Positions 1-13,740 of a stretch of 64,000 nucleotides of DNA are shown piece after piece. The first letter of the stretch is position 1, and the number at the start of each line of letters is the position of its first letter. The position numbers and the translations under genes are program-made. The stretch is from the NCBI RefSeq assembly GCF_051020985.1, contig NW_027475134.1:62001-126000 (forward strand). The letters are read 5' to 3'. Below the pieces are notes generated by a model that worked only from the letters and a program-made list of their open reading frames with translations, had not been told where the DNA came from and ran no database searches. This DNA is from Nomia melanderi (lineage: Eukaryota; Arthropoda; Insecta; Hymenoptera; Halictidae).

Positions 1-3000
1 GGATCGACCTCGGTCCACGAGGGACCGTGAAAACCATCGACACATGCGGCCGGACTGTCAGGGTCAGGGAAAAATCCAATATATATCTGGTGATATCTCG
101 GGTGCTATTAGAGATAGCGCAATAAATCAAAGTGAATTATCTGCAGGAGGCCCTGGCGCATGAATCTGTGCAGCGGGAACGACCTCGGGCCACCAGGGGC
201 CGAGAAAACCACCGTCTCATGGGATCGGACACTCAGGGTCAGGGAAAAATCCAATATAAATCTGGTGATATCTCGGGTGCTATTAGAGATAGCGCAATAA
301 ACCAAAGTGCATTGTCTGCAGAAGGCCCTGGCGCATGAATCTGTGTAATGGGATCGACCTCGGACCACCAGGGGCCGAGAAAATCACCGTCTCATGGGGC
401 CGGACTGTCAGGGTCAGGGAAAAATCCAATATATATCTGGTGATATCTCGGGTGCTATTTGAGATAGCGCAATAAATCAAAGTGCGTTGTCTGCAGGAGG
501 CCCTGGCGCATGAATCTGTGCAGCGGGAACGACCTCGGACCAGCAGGGGCCGAGAAAACCACCGTCTCATGGCGTCGGACACTCAGGGTCAGGGAAAAAT
601 CCAATATAAATCTGGTGATATCTCGGGTGCTATTAGAGATAGCGCAATAAATCAACGTTAATTATCTGCAAGGGGCCCTGGCGCATGAATCTGTGTAATG
701 GGATCGACCTCGGACCGCCAGGGGCCGAGAAAATCACCGTCTCATGGGGGCGGACAGTCAGTGTCAGGGAAAAATCCAATATATATCTGGTGATATCTCG
801 GGTGCTATTAGAGATAGCGCAATAAATCAAAGTGAATTATCTGCAGGAGGCCCTGGCGCATGAATCTGTGCGGCGGGAACGACCTCGGACCACCAGGGGC
901 CGAGAAAATCACGGTGTCATGGGGGCGGACAGTCAGTGTCAGGGAAAAATCCAATATATATCTGGTGATATCTCGGGTGCAATTAGAGATGGCGCAATAA
1001 ATCAAAGTGAATTAACTGCAGGGCGCCCTGGCGCATGAATCTGTGCAATGGGATCGACCCCGGACCACCAGGGGCCGAGAAAACCACCGTCTCATGGGGT
1101 CCGACACTCAGGGTCAGGGAAAAATCCAACATATATCTGGTAATATCTCGGGTGCTATTACAGATAGCGCAATAAATCAAAGTGCATTGTCTGTAGGAGG
1201 CCCTGGCGCATAAATCTGTGCAGCGAGAACGACCTCGGACCCCCAGGGATCGAGAAAACCACCGTTTCATGGGGCCGGACACTCAGGGTCTGGGGAAAAT
1301 CCAATATATATATGGTGATATCTCGGGTGCTCTTACAGATAGCGCACTAAACCAAAGTGAATTATCTGCAGGGGGCCCTGGCGCATGAATCTGTCCAGCG
1401 GGAACGACCTCGGACCACCAGGGGCCGAGAAAACCACCGATACATGGGGCCGGGCTGTCAGGGTGAGGGAAAAATCCAATATATATCTGGTGATATCTCG
1501 GGTGCTATTACAGATAGCGAAATAAATCAAAGTGCATTGTCTGCAGGAGGCCCTGGCGCATGAATCTGTGCAGCGGGATCGACCTCGGACCACCAGGTGC
1601 CGAGAAAACCACCGACACATGGGGCCGGACACTCAGGGTCGGGGAAAAATTCAATATATATCTGGTGATATCTCGGGTGCTCTTACAGATAGCGCACTAA
1701 ACCAAAGTGAATTATCTGCAGGGGGCCCTGGTGCATGAACCTGTGCAGCGGGAACGACCTCGGACCACCAGGGGCCGAGAAAACCACCGTCTCATAGGGC
1801 CGGACACTCAGGGTCAGGGAAAAATTCAATATATATCTGGTGATATCTCGGGTGCTATTAGAGATAGCGCACTAAATCAAAGTGAATTATCTGCAGGAGG
1901 CCCTGGCGCATGAATCTGGGCAGCGGGAACGACCTCGGACCATCAGGGGCCGAAAAAATTGCAGATTTTCGGTATCCGTCACCCAAAGTCAGTTAAAAAT
2001 CCAGCATATATATGGTGCTTTCTCGGGTGCTATTACAGATAGGGCAATAAACCAAAGTGCATTGTCTGCGGGAGGCCCTGGCGCATGAATCTGTGCAGCG
2101 GGAGCGACCTCGGACCACCATGGGCCGAAAAAACCACCGTCACATGAGGCCGGACTCTCAGGGTCAGGGAAAAATCCAACATATATCTGGTGATATCTCG
2201 GGTGCTATTAGAGATAGCGCAATAAACCAAAGTGAATTGTCTGCAGGAAGCCTTGGCGCATGAATCTGTTCAGCGGGATCGACCTCGGACCACGAGGGAC
2301 CGAGAAAACCATCGACACATGGGGCCGGACTGTCAGGGTCAAGGAAAAATCCAATATATATCTGGTGATATCTCGGGTGCTCTTACAGATAGCGCAATAA
2401 ATCAAAGTGCATGGTCTGTAGGAGGCCCTGGCACATGAATCTGTGCAGCGGGATCGACCTCGGACCACCAGGGGCCGAGAAAATCACCGTCCCATGGGGC
2501 CGGACTGTCAAGGTCAGGGAAAATCCAATATATATCTGGTGATATCTCGGGTGCAATTAGAGATAGCGCAATAATTCAAAGTCCATTGTCTGCAGGAGGT
2601 CCTAGCGCATGAACCTGTGCAGCGGGATCGACCTCGGACCACCAGGGGTCGAGAAAACCACAGAAACATGGGGCCGCGCACTCAGGGTCAGGGAAAAATC
2701 CAATTTATATCTGGTGATATCTCGGGTGCTATTACAGATAGCGCAATGAATCAAAGTGCATTGTCTGTAGGAGGCCCTGGCGCATGAATCTGTGCAGCGG
2801 GATCGACCTCGGACCACCAGGTGCCGAGAAAATCACCGTCTAATGGGGCCGAACCGTCAGGGTCAGGGAAAAATCCAATATATATCTGTCGATATCTCTG
2901 GTGCTATTACAGATAGCGCAATAAATCAAAGTGCATTGTCTGTAGGAGGCCCTGGCGCATGAATCTGTGCAGCGGGATCAACCTCGGACCAGCAGGGGCG

Positions 3001-3719
3001 GAGAAAACCACCGACACATGGGGCCGGACACTCAGGGTCGGGGAAAAATCAATATATATCTGGTGATATCTCGGGTGCTATTAGAGATAGCGCGATACAT
3101 CAAAGGGCATTGTCTGTAGGAGGCCCTGGCGCATGAATCTGTGCAGCGGAAACGACCTCGGAAAATCAGGGGCCGAGAAAACCGCCGTCTCATGGGGCGG
3201 ACACTCAGGGCCAGGGAAAAACTCAATATATATCTGGTGATATCTCGGGTGCTATTACAGATAGCGCAATAAACCATAGTGAATTATCTGCTGGGGGCCC
3301 TGGCGCATGAATCTGTGCAGCGGGATCGACATCGGACCACGAGGGACCGAGAAAACCATCGACACAATGGGCCGGACTGTCAGGGTCAAGGAAAAATCCA
3401 ATATATATCTGCTGATATCTCGGGTGCTATTACAGATAGCGCAATGAATCAAATTGCATTGTCTGTAGGAGGCCCTGCCGCATGAATCTGTGCAACGGGA
3501 ACGACCTCGGACCACCAGGGGCCGAGAAAACTACCGTCTCATTGGGCCGGACACTCAGGGTCAGGGAAAAATCCAATATATATCTGGTGATATCTCGGGT
3601 GCTATTAGAGATAGCGCAATAAACCAAAGTAAATTGTCTATAGGAGGCCCTGGCGCATGAATCTGTGCAAAGGGAACGACCTCGGACCACCAGGGGCCGA
3701 GAAAACTACAGTCTCATGG

Positions 3720-5560
3720 GGTCGGACACTCAGGGTCGGGGAAAAATTCAATATATATCTGGTGATATCTCGGGTGCTCTTACAGATAACGCACTAAACC
3801 AAAGTCAATTATCTGCAGGGGGACCTGGCGCATGAATCTGTGCAGCGGGATCGACCTCGGACCACCAGGGGCCGAGAAAACCACCGACACATGGGGCCGG
3901 ACACTCAGGGTCAAGGAAAAATCCTATATATATATGGTGATATCTCGGGTGCTATTAGAGATAGCGCAATAAATCAAGGTGCGTTGTCTGCAGGAGGCCC
4001 TGGCGCATGAATCTGTGCAGCGGGAACGACCTCGGACCACCAGGGGCCGAGAAAACTACCGTCTCATGGCGTCGGACACTCAGGGTCAGGGAAAAATCCA
4101 ATATATATCTGTCGATATCTCGGGTGCTATTACAGATAGCGCAATGAATCAAAGGGCATTGTCTGCAGGAAGCCCTAGCGCATGAATCAGCGCAGCGGGA
4201 ACGACCTCGGACGACCAGGGGCCGAGAAAACTACAGTCTCATGGGGTCGGACACTCAGGGTCAGGGAAAAATCCAATATATATCTGGTGATATCTCGGGC
4301 GCCATTAGAGATAGCGCAATAAATCAAAGTAAATTGTCTGTAGGAGGCCCTGGCGCATGAATCTGTGCAGCGGGAACGACCTCGGACCACCAGGGGCCGA
4401 GAAAACTACCGTCTCATGGGGCCGGACTGTCAGGGTCAGGGAAAAATCCAATATATATCTGGTGATATCTCGGGTGCTATTAGAGACGGCGCAATGAATC
4501 AAAGTGCATTGTCTGTAGGAGGCACTGGCGAATGAAGCTGTGCAGCAGGAACTACCTCGGACCGCCAGGGGCCGAGAAAATTACAGATATTCGGAATCCG
4601 TCACCCAAGGTCATGTAATAATCCAGCATATATCTGGTGATATCTCGGGTGCTATTACAGATAGCGCAATAAACCAAAGTGAATTGTCTGCTGGAAGCCC
4701 TGGCGCATGAATCTGTTCAGCGGGATCGACCTCGGAGCACGAGGGACCGAGAAAACCATCGACACATGGGGCCGGGCTGTCAGGGTCAGGGAAAAATCCA
4801 ATATATATCTGGTGATATCTCGGGCGCCATTAGAGATAGCGCAACAAATCAAAGTAAATTGTCTGTAGGAGGCCCTGGCGCATGAATCTGTGCAATGGGA
4901 TCGACCTCGGACCACCAGGGGGCGAGAAAATCACCGTCCCATGGGGCCGGACTGTCAGGGTCAGGGAATAATCCAATATATATCTGGTGAAATCTCGGGT
5001 GCTATTACAGGTAGCGCAATAAATCAAAGTGCATTGTCTGTAGGAGGCCATGCCGCATGAATCTGTGCAGCCGGATCGACCTCGGACCACCAGGTGCCGA
5101 GAAAACCACCGACACATGGGGCCGGACACTCAGGGTCGGGGAAAAATTCAATATATATCTGGTGATATCTCGGGTGCTCTTACAGATAACGCACTAAACC
5201 AAAGTCAATTATCTGCAGGGGGACCTGGCGCATGAATCTGTGCAGCGGGATCGACCTCGGACCACCAGGGGCCGAGAAAACCACCGACACATGGGGCCGG
5301 ACACTCAGGGTCAAGGAAAAATCCTATATATATATGGTGATATCTCGGGTGCTATTAGAGATAGCGCAATAAATCAAAGTGCGTTGTCTGCAGGAGGCCC
5401 TGGCGCATGAATCTGTGCAGCGGGAACGACCTCGGACCACCAGGGGCCGAGAAAACTACCGTCTCATGGCGTCGGACACTCAGGGTCAGGGAAAAATCCA
5501 ATATATATCTGGTGATATGTCGGGTGCTATTACAGATAGCGCAATGAATCAAAGTGCCTT
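3720..5560. repeat. 440-bp block duplicated at 1400-bp offset (8 monomers)
   Basis: About 3720-4160 matches about 5120-5560. Shared rare features are CTCTTACAGATAACGCACT, AGTCAATTATCTGCAGGGGG and the extended tract CCTATATATATATGG. The copies differ at a handful of positions. A partial third occurrence of the left part lies near 6225-6300. Confidence 0.8.
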
Positions 5561-6488
5561 GTCTGCAGGAGGCCCTGGCGCATGAATCTGTGCAGCGGAA
5601 ACGACCTCGGACCACCAGGGGCCGAGAAAATCACCGTCTCATGGGGCCGGATTGTCAGGGTCAGGTAAAAATCCAATATATATCTGGTGATATCTCGGGT
5701 GCTATTAGAGATAGCGCAATAAATCAAAGAGCATTGTCTGCAGGAAGCCCTAGCGGATGAATCTGTGCAGCGGGAACGACCTCGGACCACCAGGGGCCGA
5801 GAAAACTACCGTCTCATGGGGTCGGACACTCAGTGTCAGGGAAAAATCCAATATATATCTGGTGATATCTCGGGTGCTATTAGAGATAGCGCAATAAACC
5901 AAAGTAAATTGTCTATAGGAGGCCCTGGCGCATGAATCTGTGCAGCGGAAACGACCTCGGAAAACCAGGGGCCGAGAAAACCGCCGTCTCATGGGGCCGG
6001 CCACTCTGGGTCAGGGAAAAATCCAATATATATCTGGTGATATGTCGTGTGCTATTAGAGATAGCGCAATAAACCAAAGTGAATTGTCTGCAGGAAGCCT
6101 TGGCGCATGAATCTGTTCAGCGGGATCAACCTCGGACCACGAGGGACCGAGAAAACCATCGACACATGGGACCGGACTGTCAGGGTCAGGGAAAAATCCA
6201 ATATATATCTGGTGATATCTCGGGTGCTCTTACAGATAACGCACTAAACCAAAGTCAATTATCTGCAGGGGGACCTGGCGCATGAATCTGTGCAGCGGGA
6301 TCGACCTCGGACCACCAGGGGCCGAGAAAACCACCGACACATGGGGCCGGACACTCAGGGTCAAGGAAAAATCCAATATATATCTGGTGATATCTCGGGT
6401 GCTACTAGAGATAGCGCAATCAACCAAAGTGAATTATCTGCAGGAGGCCCTGGCGCATGAGTCTGTGCAGCGGGAACGACCTCGGACC

Positions 6489-7188
6489 ACCAGGGGCCGA
6501 GAAAATCACCGTCTCATGGGACCGGACTGTCAGGGTCAGGGAAAAATCCAATATATATCTGGTGATATCTCGGGTGCTATTAGAGACAGCGCAATAAATC
6601 AAAGTGCATTGTCTGTAGGAGGCACTGGCGAATGAAGCTGTGCAGCAGGAACTACCTCGGACCACCAGGGGCCGAGAAAATTACAGATATTCGGAATCCG
6701 TCACCACAGGTCATGTAATAATCCAGCATATATCTGGTGATGTCTCGGGTGCTATTAGAGACAGCGCAATAAATCAAAGTGCATTGTCTGCAGGAAGCCC
6801 TAGCGCATGAATCTGTGCAGCGGGATCGACCTCGGACCACCAGGGGCCGAGAAAATCACCGTCTCATGGGACCGGACTGTCAGGGTCAGGGAAAAATCCA
6901 ATATATATCTGGTGATATCTCGGGTGCTATTAGAGACAGCGCAATAAATCAAAGTGCATTGTCTGTAGGAGGCACTGGGGAATGAAGCTGTGCAGCAGGA
7001 ACTACCTCGGACCACCAGGGGCCGAGAAAATTACAGATATTCGGAATCCGTCACCACAGGTCATGTAATAATCCAGCATATATCTGGTGATGTCTCGGGT
7101 GCTATTAGAGACAGCGCAATAAATCAAAGTGCATTGTCTGCAGGAAGCCCTAGCGCATGAATCTGTGCAGCGGGATCGACCTCGGACC
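6489..7188. repeat. Tandem dimer, 2 x 350 bp
   Basis: 6489-6838 and 6839-7188 are nearly identical; a visible difference is GGCACTGGCG versus GGCACTGGGG. Each dimer has one A-like monomer and one B1 monomer with the rare TCACCACAGGTCATG variant and GATGTCTCGG. A related single copy of the GGCACTGGCGAATGAAGCTG monomer near 4525 may be its ancestor. Confidence 0.85.
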
Positions 7189-7653
7189 ACCAGGTTCCGG
7201 GAAAACCACCGAAACATGGGGCCGGACTGTCAGGGTCAGGGAAATATCCAATATATATCAGGTGATATCTCGGGTGCTATTAGAGATTTGGCAATAAACC
7301 AAAGTGAATTATCTATAGGAGGCCCTGGCGCATGAATCTGTGCAGCGGGATCGACCTCGGACCACCAGGTGCCGAGAAAACCACCGACACATGGGGCCGG
7401 ACACTCAGGGTCAAGGAAAAATCCAATATATATCTGGTGATATCTCGGGTACTAGTAGAGATAGCGCAATAAACCAAAGTGCATTGTCTGCAGCTGGCCC
7501 CGGCGCATGAATCTGTGCAGCAGGAACGACCTCGGACCACCAGGGGCCGAGAAAATTACAGATATTCGGAATCCGTCACCCAAGGTCGTGTAATAATCCA
7601 GCATACATCTGGTGATATCTCGGGTGCTATTACAGATAGCGCAATAAACCAAA

Positions 7654-7828
7654 GTGAATTGTCTGCAGGAAGCCTTGGCGCATGAATCTGTTCAGCGGGA
7701 TCGACCTCGGACCACGAGAGACCGAGAAAACCATCGACACATGGGGCCGGACTGTCAGGGTCAAGGAAAAATCCAATATATATCTGGTGATATCTCGGGT
7801 GCTCTTACAGATAGCGCAATAAATCAAA
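7654..7828. repeat. Representative monomer, type C
   Basis: Type C carries GCGGGATCGACCTCGG, CCACGAGGGACCGAG, CATCGACACATGG and GGACTGTCAGGGTCAAGG as a linked set (this copy has GAGAGACC). Similar monomers lie near 1, 2265, 3315, 4720, 6115, 8050, 8935, 9110, 10500, 11550, 11900, 17680, 18030, 24330, 24690, 33950, 34300, 35870, 37450, 40080, 41830, 44290, 46720, 48650 and 55480. They are densest in the first 12 kb and nearly absent after 49 kb. Confidence 0.8.
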
Positions 7829-8914
7829 GTGCATGGTCTGTAGGAGGCCCTGGCGCATGAATCTGTGCAGCGGGATCGACCTCGGACCACCAAGGGCCGA
7901 GAAAATCATCGTCTCATGGGACCGGACTGTCAGGGTCAGCGAAAAATCCAATATATATCTGGTGATATCTCGGCTGCTCTTACAGATAGCTCACTAAACC
8001 AAAGTGAATTATCTGCTGGGGGCCCTGGCGCATGAATCTGTGCAGCGGGATCGACATCGGACCACGAGGGACCGAGAAAACCATCGACACAATGGGCCGG
8101 ACTGTCAGGGTCAAGGAAAAATCCAATATATATCTGCTGATATCTCGGGTGCTATTACAGATAGCGCAATGAATCAAAGTGCATTGTCTGTAGGAGGCCC
8201 TGCCGCATGAATCTGTGCAACGGGAACGACCTCGGACCACCAGGGGCCGAGAAAACTACCGTCTCATGGGGCCGGACACTCAGGGTCAGGGAAAGATCCA
8301 ATATATATCTGGTGATATCTCGGGTGCTATTAGAGATAGTGCAATAAACCAAAGTAAATTGTCTATAGGAGGCCCTGGCGCATGAATCTGTGCAGCGGAA
8401 ACGACCTCGGAAAACCAGGGGCCGAGAAAACCACAGTCTCATGGGGCCGGACACTCAGGGTCAGGGAAAAATCCAATATATATCTGGTGATATCTCGGGT
8501 GCTATTACAGATAGCGCAATAAATCAATGTGCATTGTCTGTAGGAGGCCCTGACGCATGAATCTGTGCAGCGGGAACGACCTCGGACCACCAGGGGCCGT
8601 GAAAACAACCGCCTCATGGGGCCGGACACTCAGGGTCAGGGGAAAATCCAATATATATCTGGTGATATCTCGGGTGCTATTAGGGGTAGCGCCATAAATC
8701 AAAGTGCATTGTCTGCAGGAGGCCCTGGCGCATGAATCTGTGCAGCGGGAACGACCTCGGACCACCAGGGGCCGAGAAAACCACCGAATCATGGGGCGCG
8801 ACACTCAGGGTCGGAGAAAAATTCAATATATATCTGGTCATATCTCGGGTGCTCTTACAGATAGCGCACTAAACCACTGTGAATTATCTGCAGGGGGCCC
8901 TGGCGCATGAATCC

Positions 8915-9264
8915 GTGCAGCGGGAACGACCTCGGACCACGAGGGACCGAGAAAACCATTGACACATGGGGCCGGACTGTCCGGGTGAAGGAAAAATCCA
9001 ATATGTATCTGGTGATATCTCGGGTGCTATTACAGATAGCGCAATAAATCAAAGTGCATTATCTGCAGGAGGCCCTGGCGCATGAATCTGTGCAGCGGGA
9101 ACGACCTCGGACCACGAGGGACCGAGAAAACCATTGACACATGGGGCCGGACTGTCCGGGTGAAGGAAAAATCCAATATGTATCTGGTGATATCTCGGGT
9201 GCTATTACAGATAGCGCAATAAATCAAAGTGCATTATCTGCAGGAGGCCCTGGCGCATGAATCT
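8915..9264. repeat. Tandem monomer duplication, 2 x 175 bp
   Basis: Two adjacent type C-like monomers appear identical over the full unit, including the uncommon CATTGACACATGG, GGACTGTCCGGGTGAAGG and AATATGTATC. Identity of direct neighbours inside a diverged domain indicates a recent one-monomer unequal exchange. Confidence 0.8.
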
Positions 9265-11519
9265 GTGCAGCGGCAACGACCTCGGACCACCAGAGGACGA
9301 GAGAACCATCGACGCATGGTGCCGGACTGTCAGGGTCAGGGAAAAATCCAATATATATCTGGTGATATTTCGGGTGCTATTAGAGATAGCGCAATAAACC
9401 AAAGTGAATTATCTATAGGAGGCTCTGGCGCATGAATCTGTGCAGCGGGAAAGACCAGGGACCAACAGAGGCCGAGAAAACCACCGTCTCATGGGGCCGG
9501 ACATACAGGGTCAGGGAAAAATCCAATATATATCTGGTGATATCTCGGGTGCTATTACAGATAGCGCAATAAATCAAAGTGCATTTTCTGTAGGAGGCCC
9601 TGGCGCATGAACCTGTGCAGTGGGATCGACCTCGGACCACCAGGGGCCGAGAAAATCACCGTCTCATGGGGCCGGACTCTCAGGGTCAGAGAAAAATCCA
9701 ATATATATCTGGTGATATCTCGGGTGCTATTACAGATAGCGCCATAAATCAAAGTGAATTATCTGCAGGGGGCCCTGGCGCATGAATCTGTGCAGCGGGA
9801 ACGACCTCGGAAAGCCAGGGGCCGAGAAAATCACCGTCGTATTGGGCCGGACACTCTGGGTCAGGGAAAAATTCAATATATATCTGGTGATATCTCGGGT
9901 GCAATTGGAAATAGCGCAATAAATCAAAGTGAATTATCTGCAGGGGGCCCTGGCGCATGAATCTGTGCAGCGGGAACAACCTTGGACCACCAGGTGCCGC
10001 GAAAACCACCGTCTCATGGGGCCGGACACTCAGGGTCAGGGGAAAATCCAATATATATCTGGTGATATCTCGGGTGCTATTAGAGATAGTGCGATAAATC
10101 AGAGTGCTTTGTCTGTAGGAGGCACTGGCGAATGAATCTGTGCAGCCGGATCGACCTCGGACCACCAGGGGCCGAGAAAATTACAGATATTCGGAATCCG
10201 TCACCCAAGGTCATGTAAAAATCCAGCATATATCTGGTGATATCTCGGGTGTTATTACAGATAGCGCAATAAACCAAAGTGAATTATCTATGGGAGGCCC
10301 TGGTGCATGAATCTGTGCAGCGGGAACGACGTCGGACCACCAGGGGCCGCGAAAACCACCGTCTCATGGAGTCGGACACTCAGTGTCAGGGAAAAATCCA
10401 ATACATATCTGGTGATATCTCGGGTGCTACTAGAGATAGCGCAATAAATCAAAGTGAATTATCTGCAGGGCGCCCTGGCGCCTGAATCTGTGCAGCGGGA
10501 TCGACCGCGGACCATGAGGGACCGAGAAAACCATCGACACATGGGGCCGGACTGTCAGGGTCAAGGAAAAATCCAATATATATCTGGTGATATATCGGGT
10601 GCTATTAGAGATAGCTCAATAAACCATAGTGAATTATCTGCAGGAGGCCCTGGCGCATGAATCTGTGCAGCGGGAACGACCTCGGACCACCAGGCGCCGA
10701 GAAAATTACAGATATTCGGAATCCGTCACCCAAGGTCATGTAAAAATCCAGCATATATCTGGTGATATCTAGGGTGCTATTACAGATAGCGCAATAAACC
10801 AAAGTGAATTATCTGCAGGAGGCCCTGGCGCATGAATCTGCGCAGCGGGAACGACCTCGGACCACCAGGGGCCGAGAAAACCACAGTCTCATGGGGCCGG
10901 ACACTCAGGGTCAGGGAAAAAGCCAATATATATCTGGTGATATATCGGGTGCTATTAGAGATAGCTCAATAAACCATAGTGAATTATCTGCAGGAGGCCC
11001 TGGCGCATGAATCTGTGCAGCGGGAACGACCTCGGACCACCAGGGGCCGAGAAAACCAATGTCTCATGGGGCAGGACACTCAGGGTCAGGGAAAAATCCA
11101 ATATATATCTGATGATATCTCGGGTGCTATTAGAGATAGCGCAATAAACCAAAGTGAATTATCTGCAGGAGGCCCTGGCGCATGAATCTGGGCAGCGGGA
11201 ACGAGATCGGACCACCAGGGGCCGAGAAAACCACAGTCTCATGGGGCCGGACACTCAGGGTCAGGGAAAAATCCATTATATATCTGGTGATATCCCGGGT
11301 GCTATTACAGATAGCGCAATAAATCAAAGTGCATTTTCTGTAGGAGGCCCTGGCGCATGAACCTGTGCAGTGGGATCGACCTCGGACCACCAGGGGCCGA
11401 GAAAATCACCGTCTCATGGGGCCGGACATACAGGGTCAAGGAAAAAACCAATATATATCTGGTGATATCTCGGGTGCTATTACAGATAGCGCAATAAATC
11501 AAAGTGCATTGTCTGCAGG

Positions 11520-12190
11520 AAGCCCTGGCATATGAATCTGTTCAGCGGGATCGACGTCGGATCACGAGGGACCGAGAAAACCATCGACACATGGGGTCGG
11601 ACTGTCAGGATCAGGGAAAAATCCAATATATATCTGGTGATATCTCGGGTGCTATTAGAGATAGCGCAATAAATCAAAGTGCATTGTCTGTAGGAGGCAC
11701 TGGCGAATGAATCAGTGCAGCAGGAACGACCTCGGACAACCAGGGGCCGAGAAAACCACCGTCTCATGGGGCCGGACACTCAGGGTCAGGGGAAAATCCA
11801 ATATATATCTGGTGATATCTCGGGTGCTATTACAGATAGCGCAATAAACCAAAGTGAATTATCTGCAGGAGGCCCTGGCTAATGCATCTGTTCGGCGGGT
11901 TCGACCTCAGACCACGAGGGACCGAGAAAACCCACGACACATGGGGCCGGACTGTCAGTGTCAGAGAAAAATCCAATATATATCTGGTGTTATCTCGGGT
12001 GCTATTAGAGATAGTGCAATAAATCAAAGTGCATTGTCTGCGGGAGGCCCGGTCGCATGAATCCGTGCAGCGGCAACGACCTCGGACCACCAGCGGCCGA
12101 GAAAGCCACCGTCTCATGGGGCCGGACACTCAGGGTCGGGGAATAATCCAATATACATCTGCTGATATCTCGGGTGCTATTAGAGATAGC
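11520..12190. repeat. Block repeated at 17645-18310 (offset 6124 bp)
   Basis: Shared rare states include GGATCGACGTCGGATCACG, GGACTGTCAGGATCAGGG, GGCACTGGCGAATGAATC, GGCTAATGCATCTGTTCGG and GAGAAAACCCACGACAC. The offset is 35 monomers minus 1 bp, the missing base coming from a 174-bp monomer near 15450 between the two blocks. The right copy ends in a different monomer with GGGTCATATAAAAATCC. Confidence 0.8.
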
Positions 12191-12704
12191 GCAATTAACC
12201 AAAGTGAATTGTCTGTAGGAGGCCCTGGCGCATGAATCTGTGCAGCAGGAACGACCTCGGACCACCAGAGGCCGAGAAAACTTCAGATATTAAGAATCCG
12301 ACACCCAAGGTCATGTAAAAATCCAGCATATATCTGGTGATATCTCGGGTGCTATTACAGATAGCGCAATAAATCAAAGTGCATTGTCTGTAGGAGGCCT
12401 TGGCGCATGAATCTGGGCAGCGGGAACGACCGCAGACCACCAGAGGCCGAGAAAACCACCGTCTCATGGGGCCGGACACTCGGGGTCAGGGAAAAATCCA
12501 ATATATATCTGGTTGTATCTCGGGTGCTATTAGAGATAGCGCAATAAACCAAAGTGAATTATCTGCAGGAGGCCCTGGCGCATGCATCTGTGCAGCGGGA
12601 ACGACCTCAGACCACCAGAGGCCGAGAAAACCACCGTCTCATGGGGCCGGACACTCGGGGTCAGGGAAAAATCCAATATATATCTGATTATATCTCGGGT
12701 GCTA

Positions 12705-13705
12705 TTACAGATAGCGCGATAAATCAAAGTGCACTGTCAGCAGGAGGCCCTGGCGCATGAATCTGTGCTGCGTGTACGACCTCGGACCACCAGGGTCCGA
12801 GAACACCACCGACTCATGGGGCCGGACTGTCAGGGTCAGGGTAAAATCCAATATATATCTCGTGATATCTCGGGTGTTATTAGAGAAAGCGCAATAAACC
12901 AACGTGTATTGTCTATAGGAGGCCCTGGTGCATGCATCTGTGCAGTGGGAACGACCTCGGACCACCAGGGGCCGGGAAAACCACCGACACATGGGGCCAG
13001 TCACCCAGGTTCTGTGAAAAATCCAATATATATCTGGTGATATCTCGGGTGCTATTAGAGATAGCGCGATACATCAAAGTGCATTGTCTGTAGGAGGCCC
13101 TGGCGCATGAATCTGTGCAGCAGGAACGACCTCGGACCACCAGGGGCCGAGAACATTACAGATTATTTGTATCCGTCACCCAAGGTCATATAAAAATCCT
13201 TCATATATCTGGTGATATCTCGGGTGCTATTACAGATAGCGCAATAAACCTAAGTGAATTATCTGCAGGAGGCCCTGGCGCAACAATCTGTGCAGCAGGA
13301 ACGACCTCGGACCACCAGGGGCCGAGAAAACCACCGTCTCATGGGGCCGGACACTCAGGGTCGGCGAAAAATCCAATATATATCCGGTGATATCTCGGGT
13401 GCTATTAGAGATAGCGCAATAAACCAAAGTGAATTATCGGCAGGAAGCCATGGCGCATGATTCTGTGCAGCGGGAACGACCTCGGACAACCAGGCGCCGA
13501 GAAAATCTCCGACACATGGGGCCGGACACGCAAGGTCATGTAAAAATCCAGGCTGTATCTGATGATATCTCGGGTGCTATAAGTGATAGCGTGATAAATC
13601 CAAGTGCATTGTGTGCAGGAGGCCCTGTCGCATGCATTTGTGCAGCGGGAACGACCTCGGACCACCAGGGGCCGAAAAAACCACCGTCTCATGGGGCCGG
13701 AAACT
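12705..13705. repeat. 1-kb block repeated at 15504-16503
   Basis: Six monomers in the same order recur at offset 2799 bp. Shared markers are GTGCTGCGTGTACGACC, GAGAACACCACCGACTC, CAGTCACCCAGGTTCTGTG, the B-like monomer with GATTATTTGTATCC, and the A/B chimera ending CCAGGCTGTATCTGATG. The first one and a half monomers occur again near 19010-19200. Differences are sparse, so this is a recent duplication relative to the surrounding divergence. Confidence 0.85.
13429..13603. repeat. A/B chimeric monomer
   Basis: The left part follows type A/C (GAGAAAATCTCCGACACATG, GGCCGGACACGC) while the right part follows type B (AAGGTCATGTAAAAATCCAG), then GCTGTATCTGATGATATC. Other chimeras with differently placed switch points lie near 12990, 15450, 16330, 18255 and 18950. 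They point to exchange or conversion between subfamilies within this 6-kb stretch. Confidence 0.7.
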
Positions 13706-13740
13706 CGGGGTCAGGGAAAAATCCAATATATATCTGGTGA

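Larger units (their letters stand above)
1..11500. repeat. Heterogeneous left domain of the array
   Basis: Neighbouring monomers often differ from each other at many sites, A, B1 and C types are intermixed, and no long ordered higher-order unit is visible. Single-base losses cluster here: one near 2520 and two near 3045-3195. Within satellite arrays, higher divergence usually marks less frequently homogenised sequence, often toward an array edge; that placement is inference because no edge lies in the window. Confidence 0.7.
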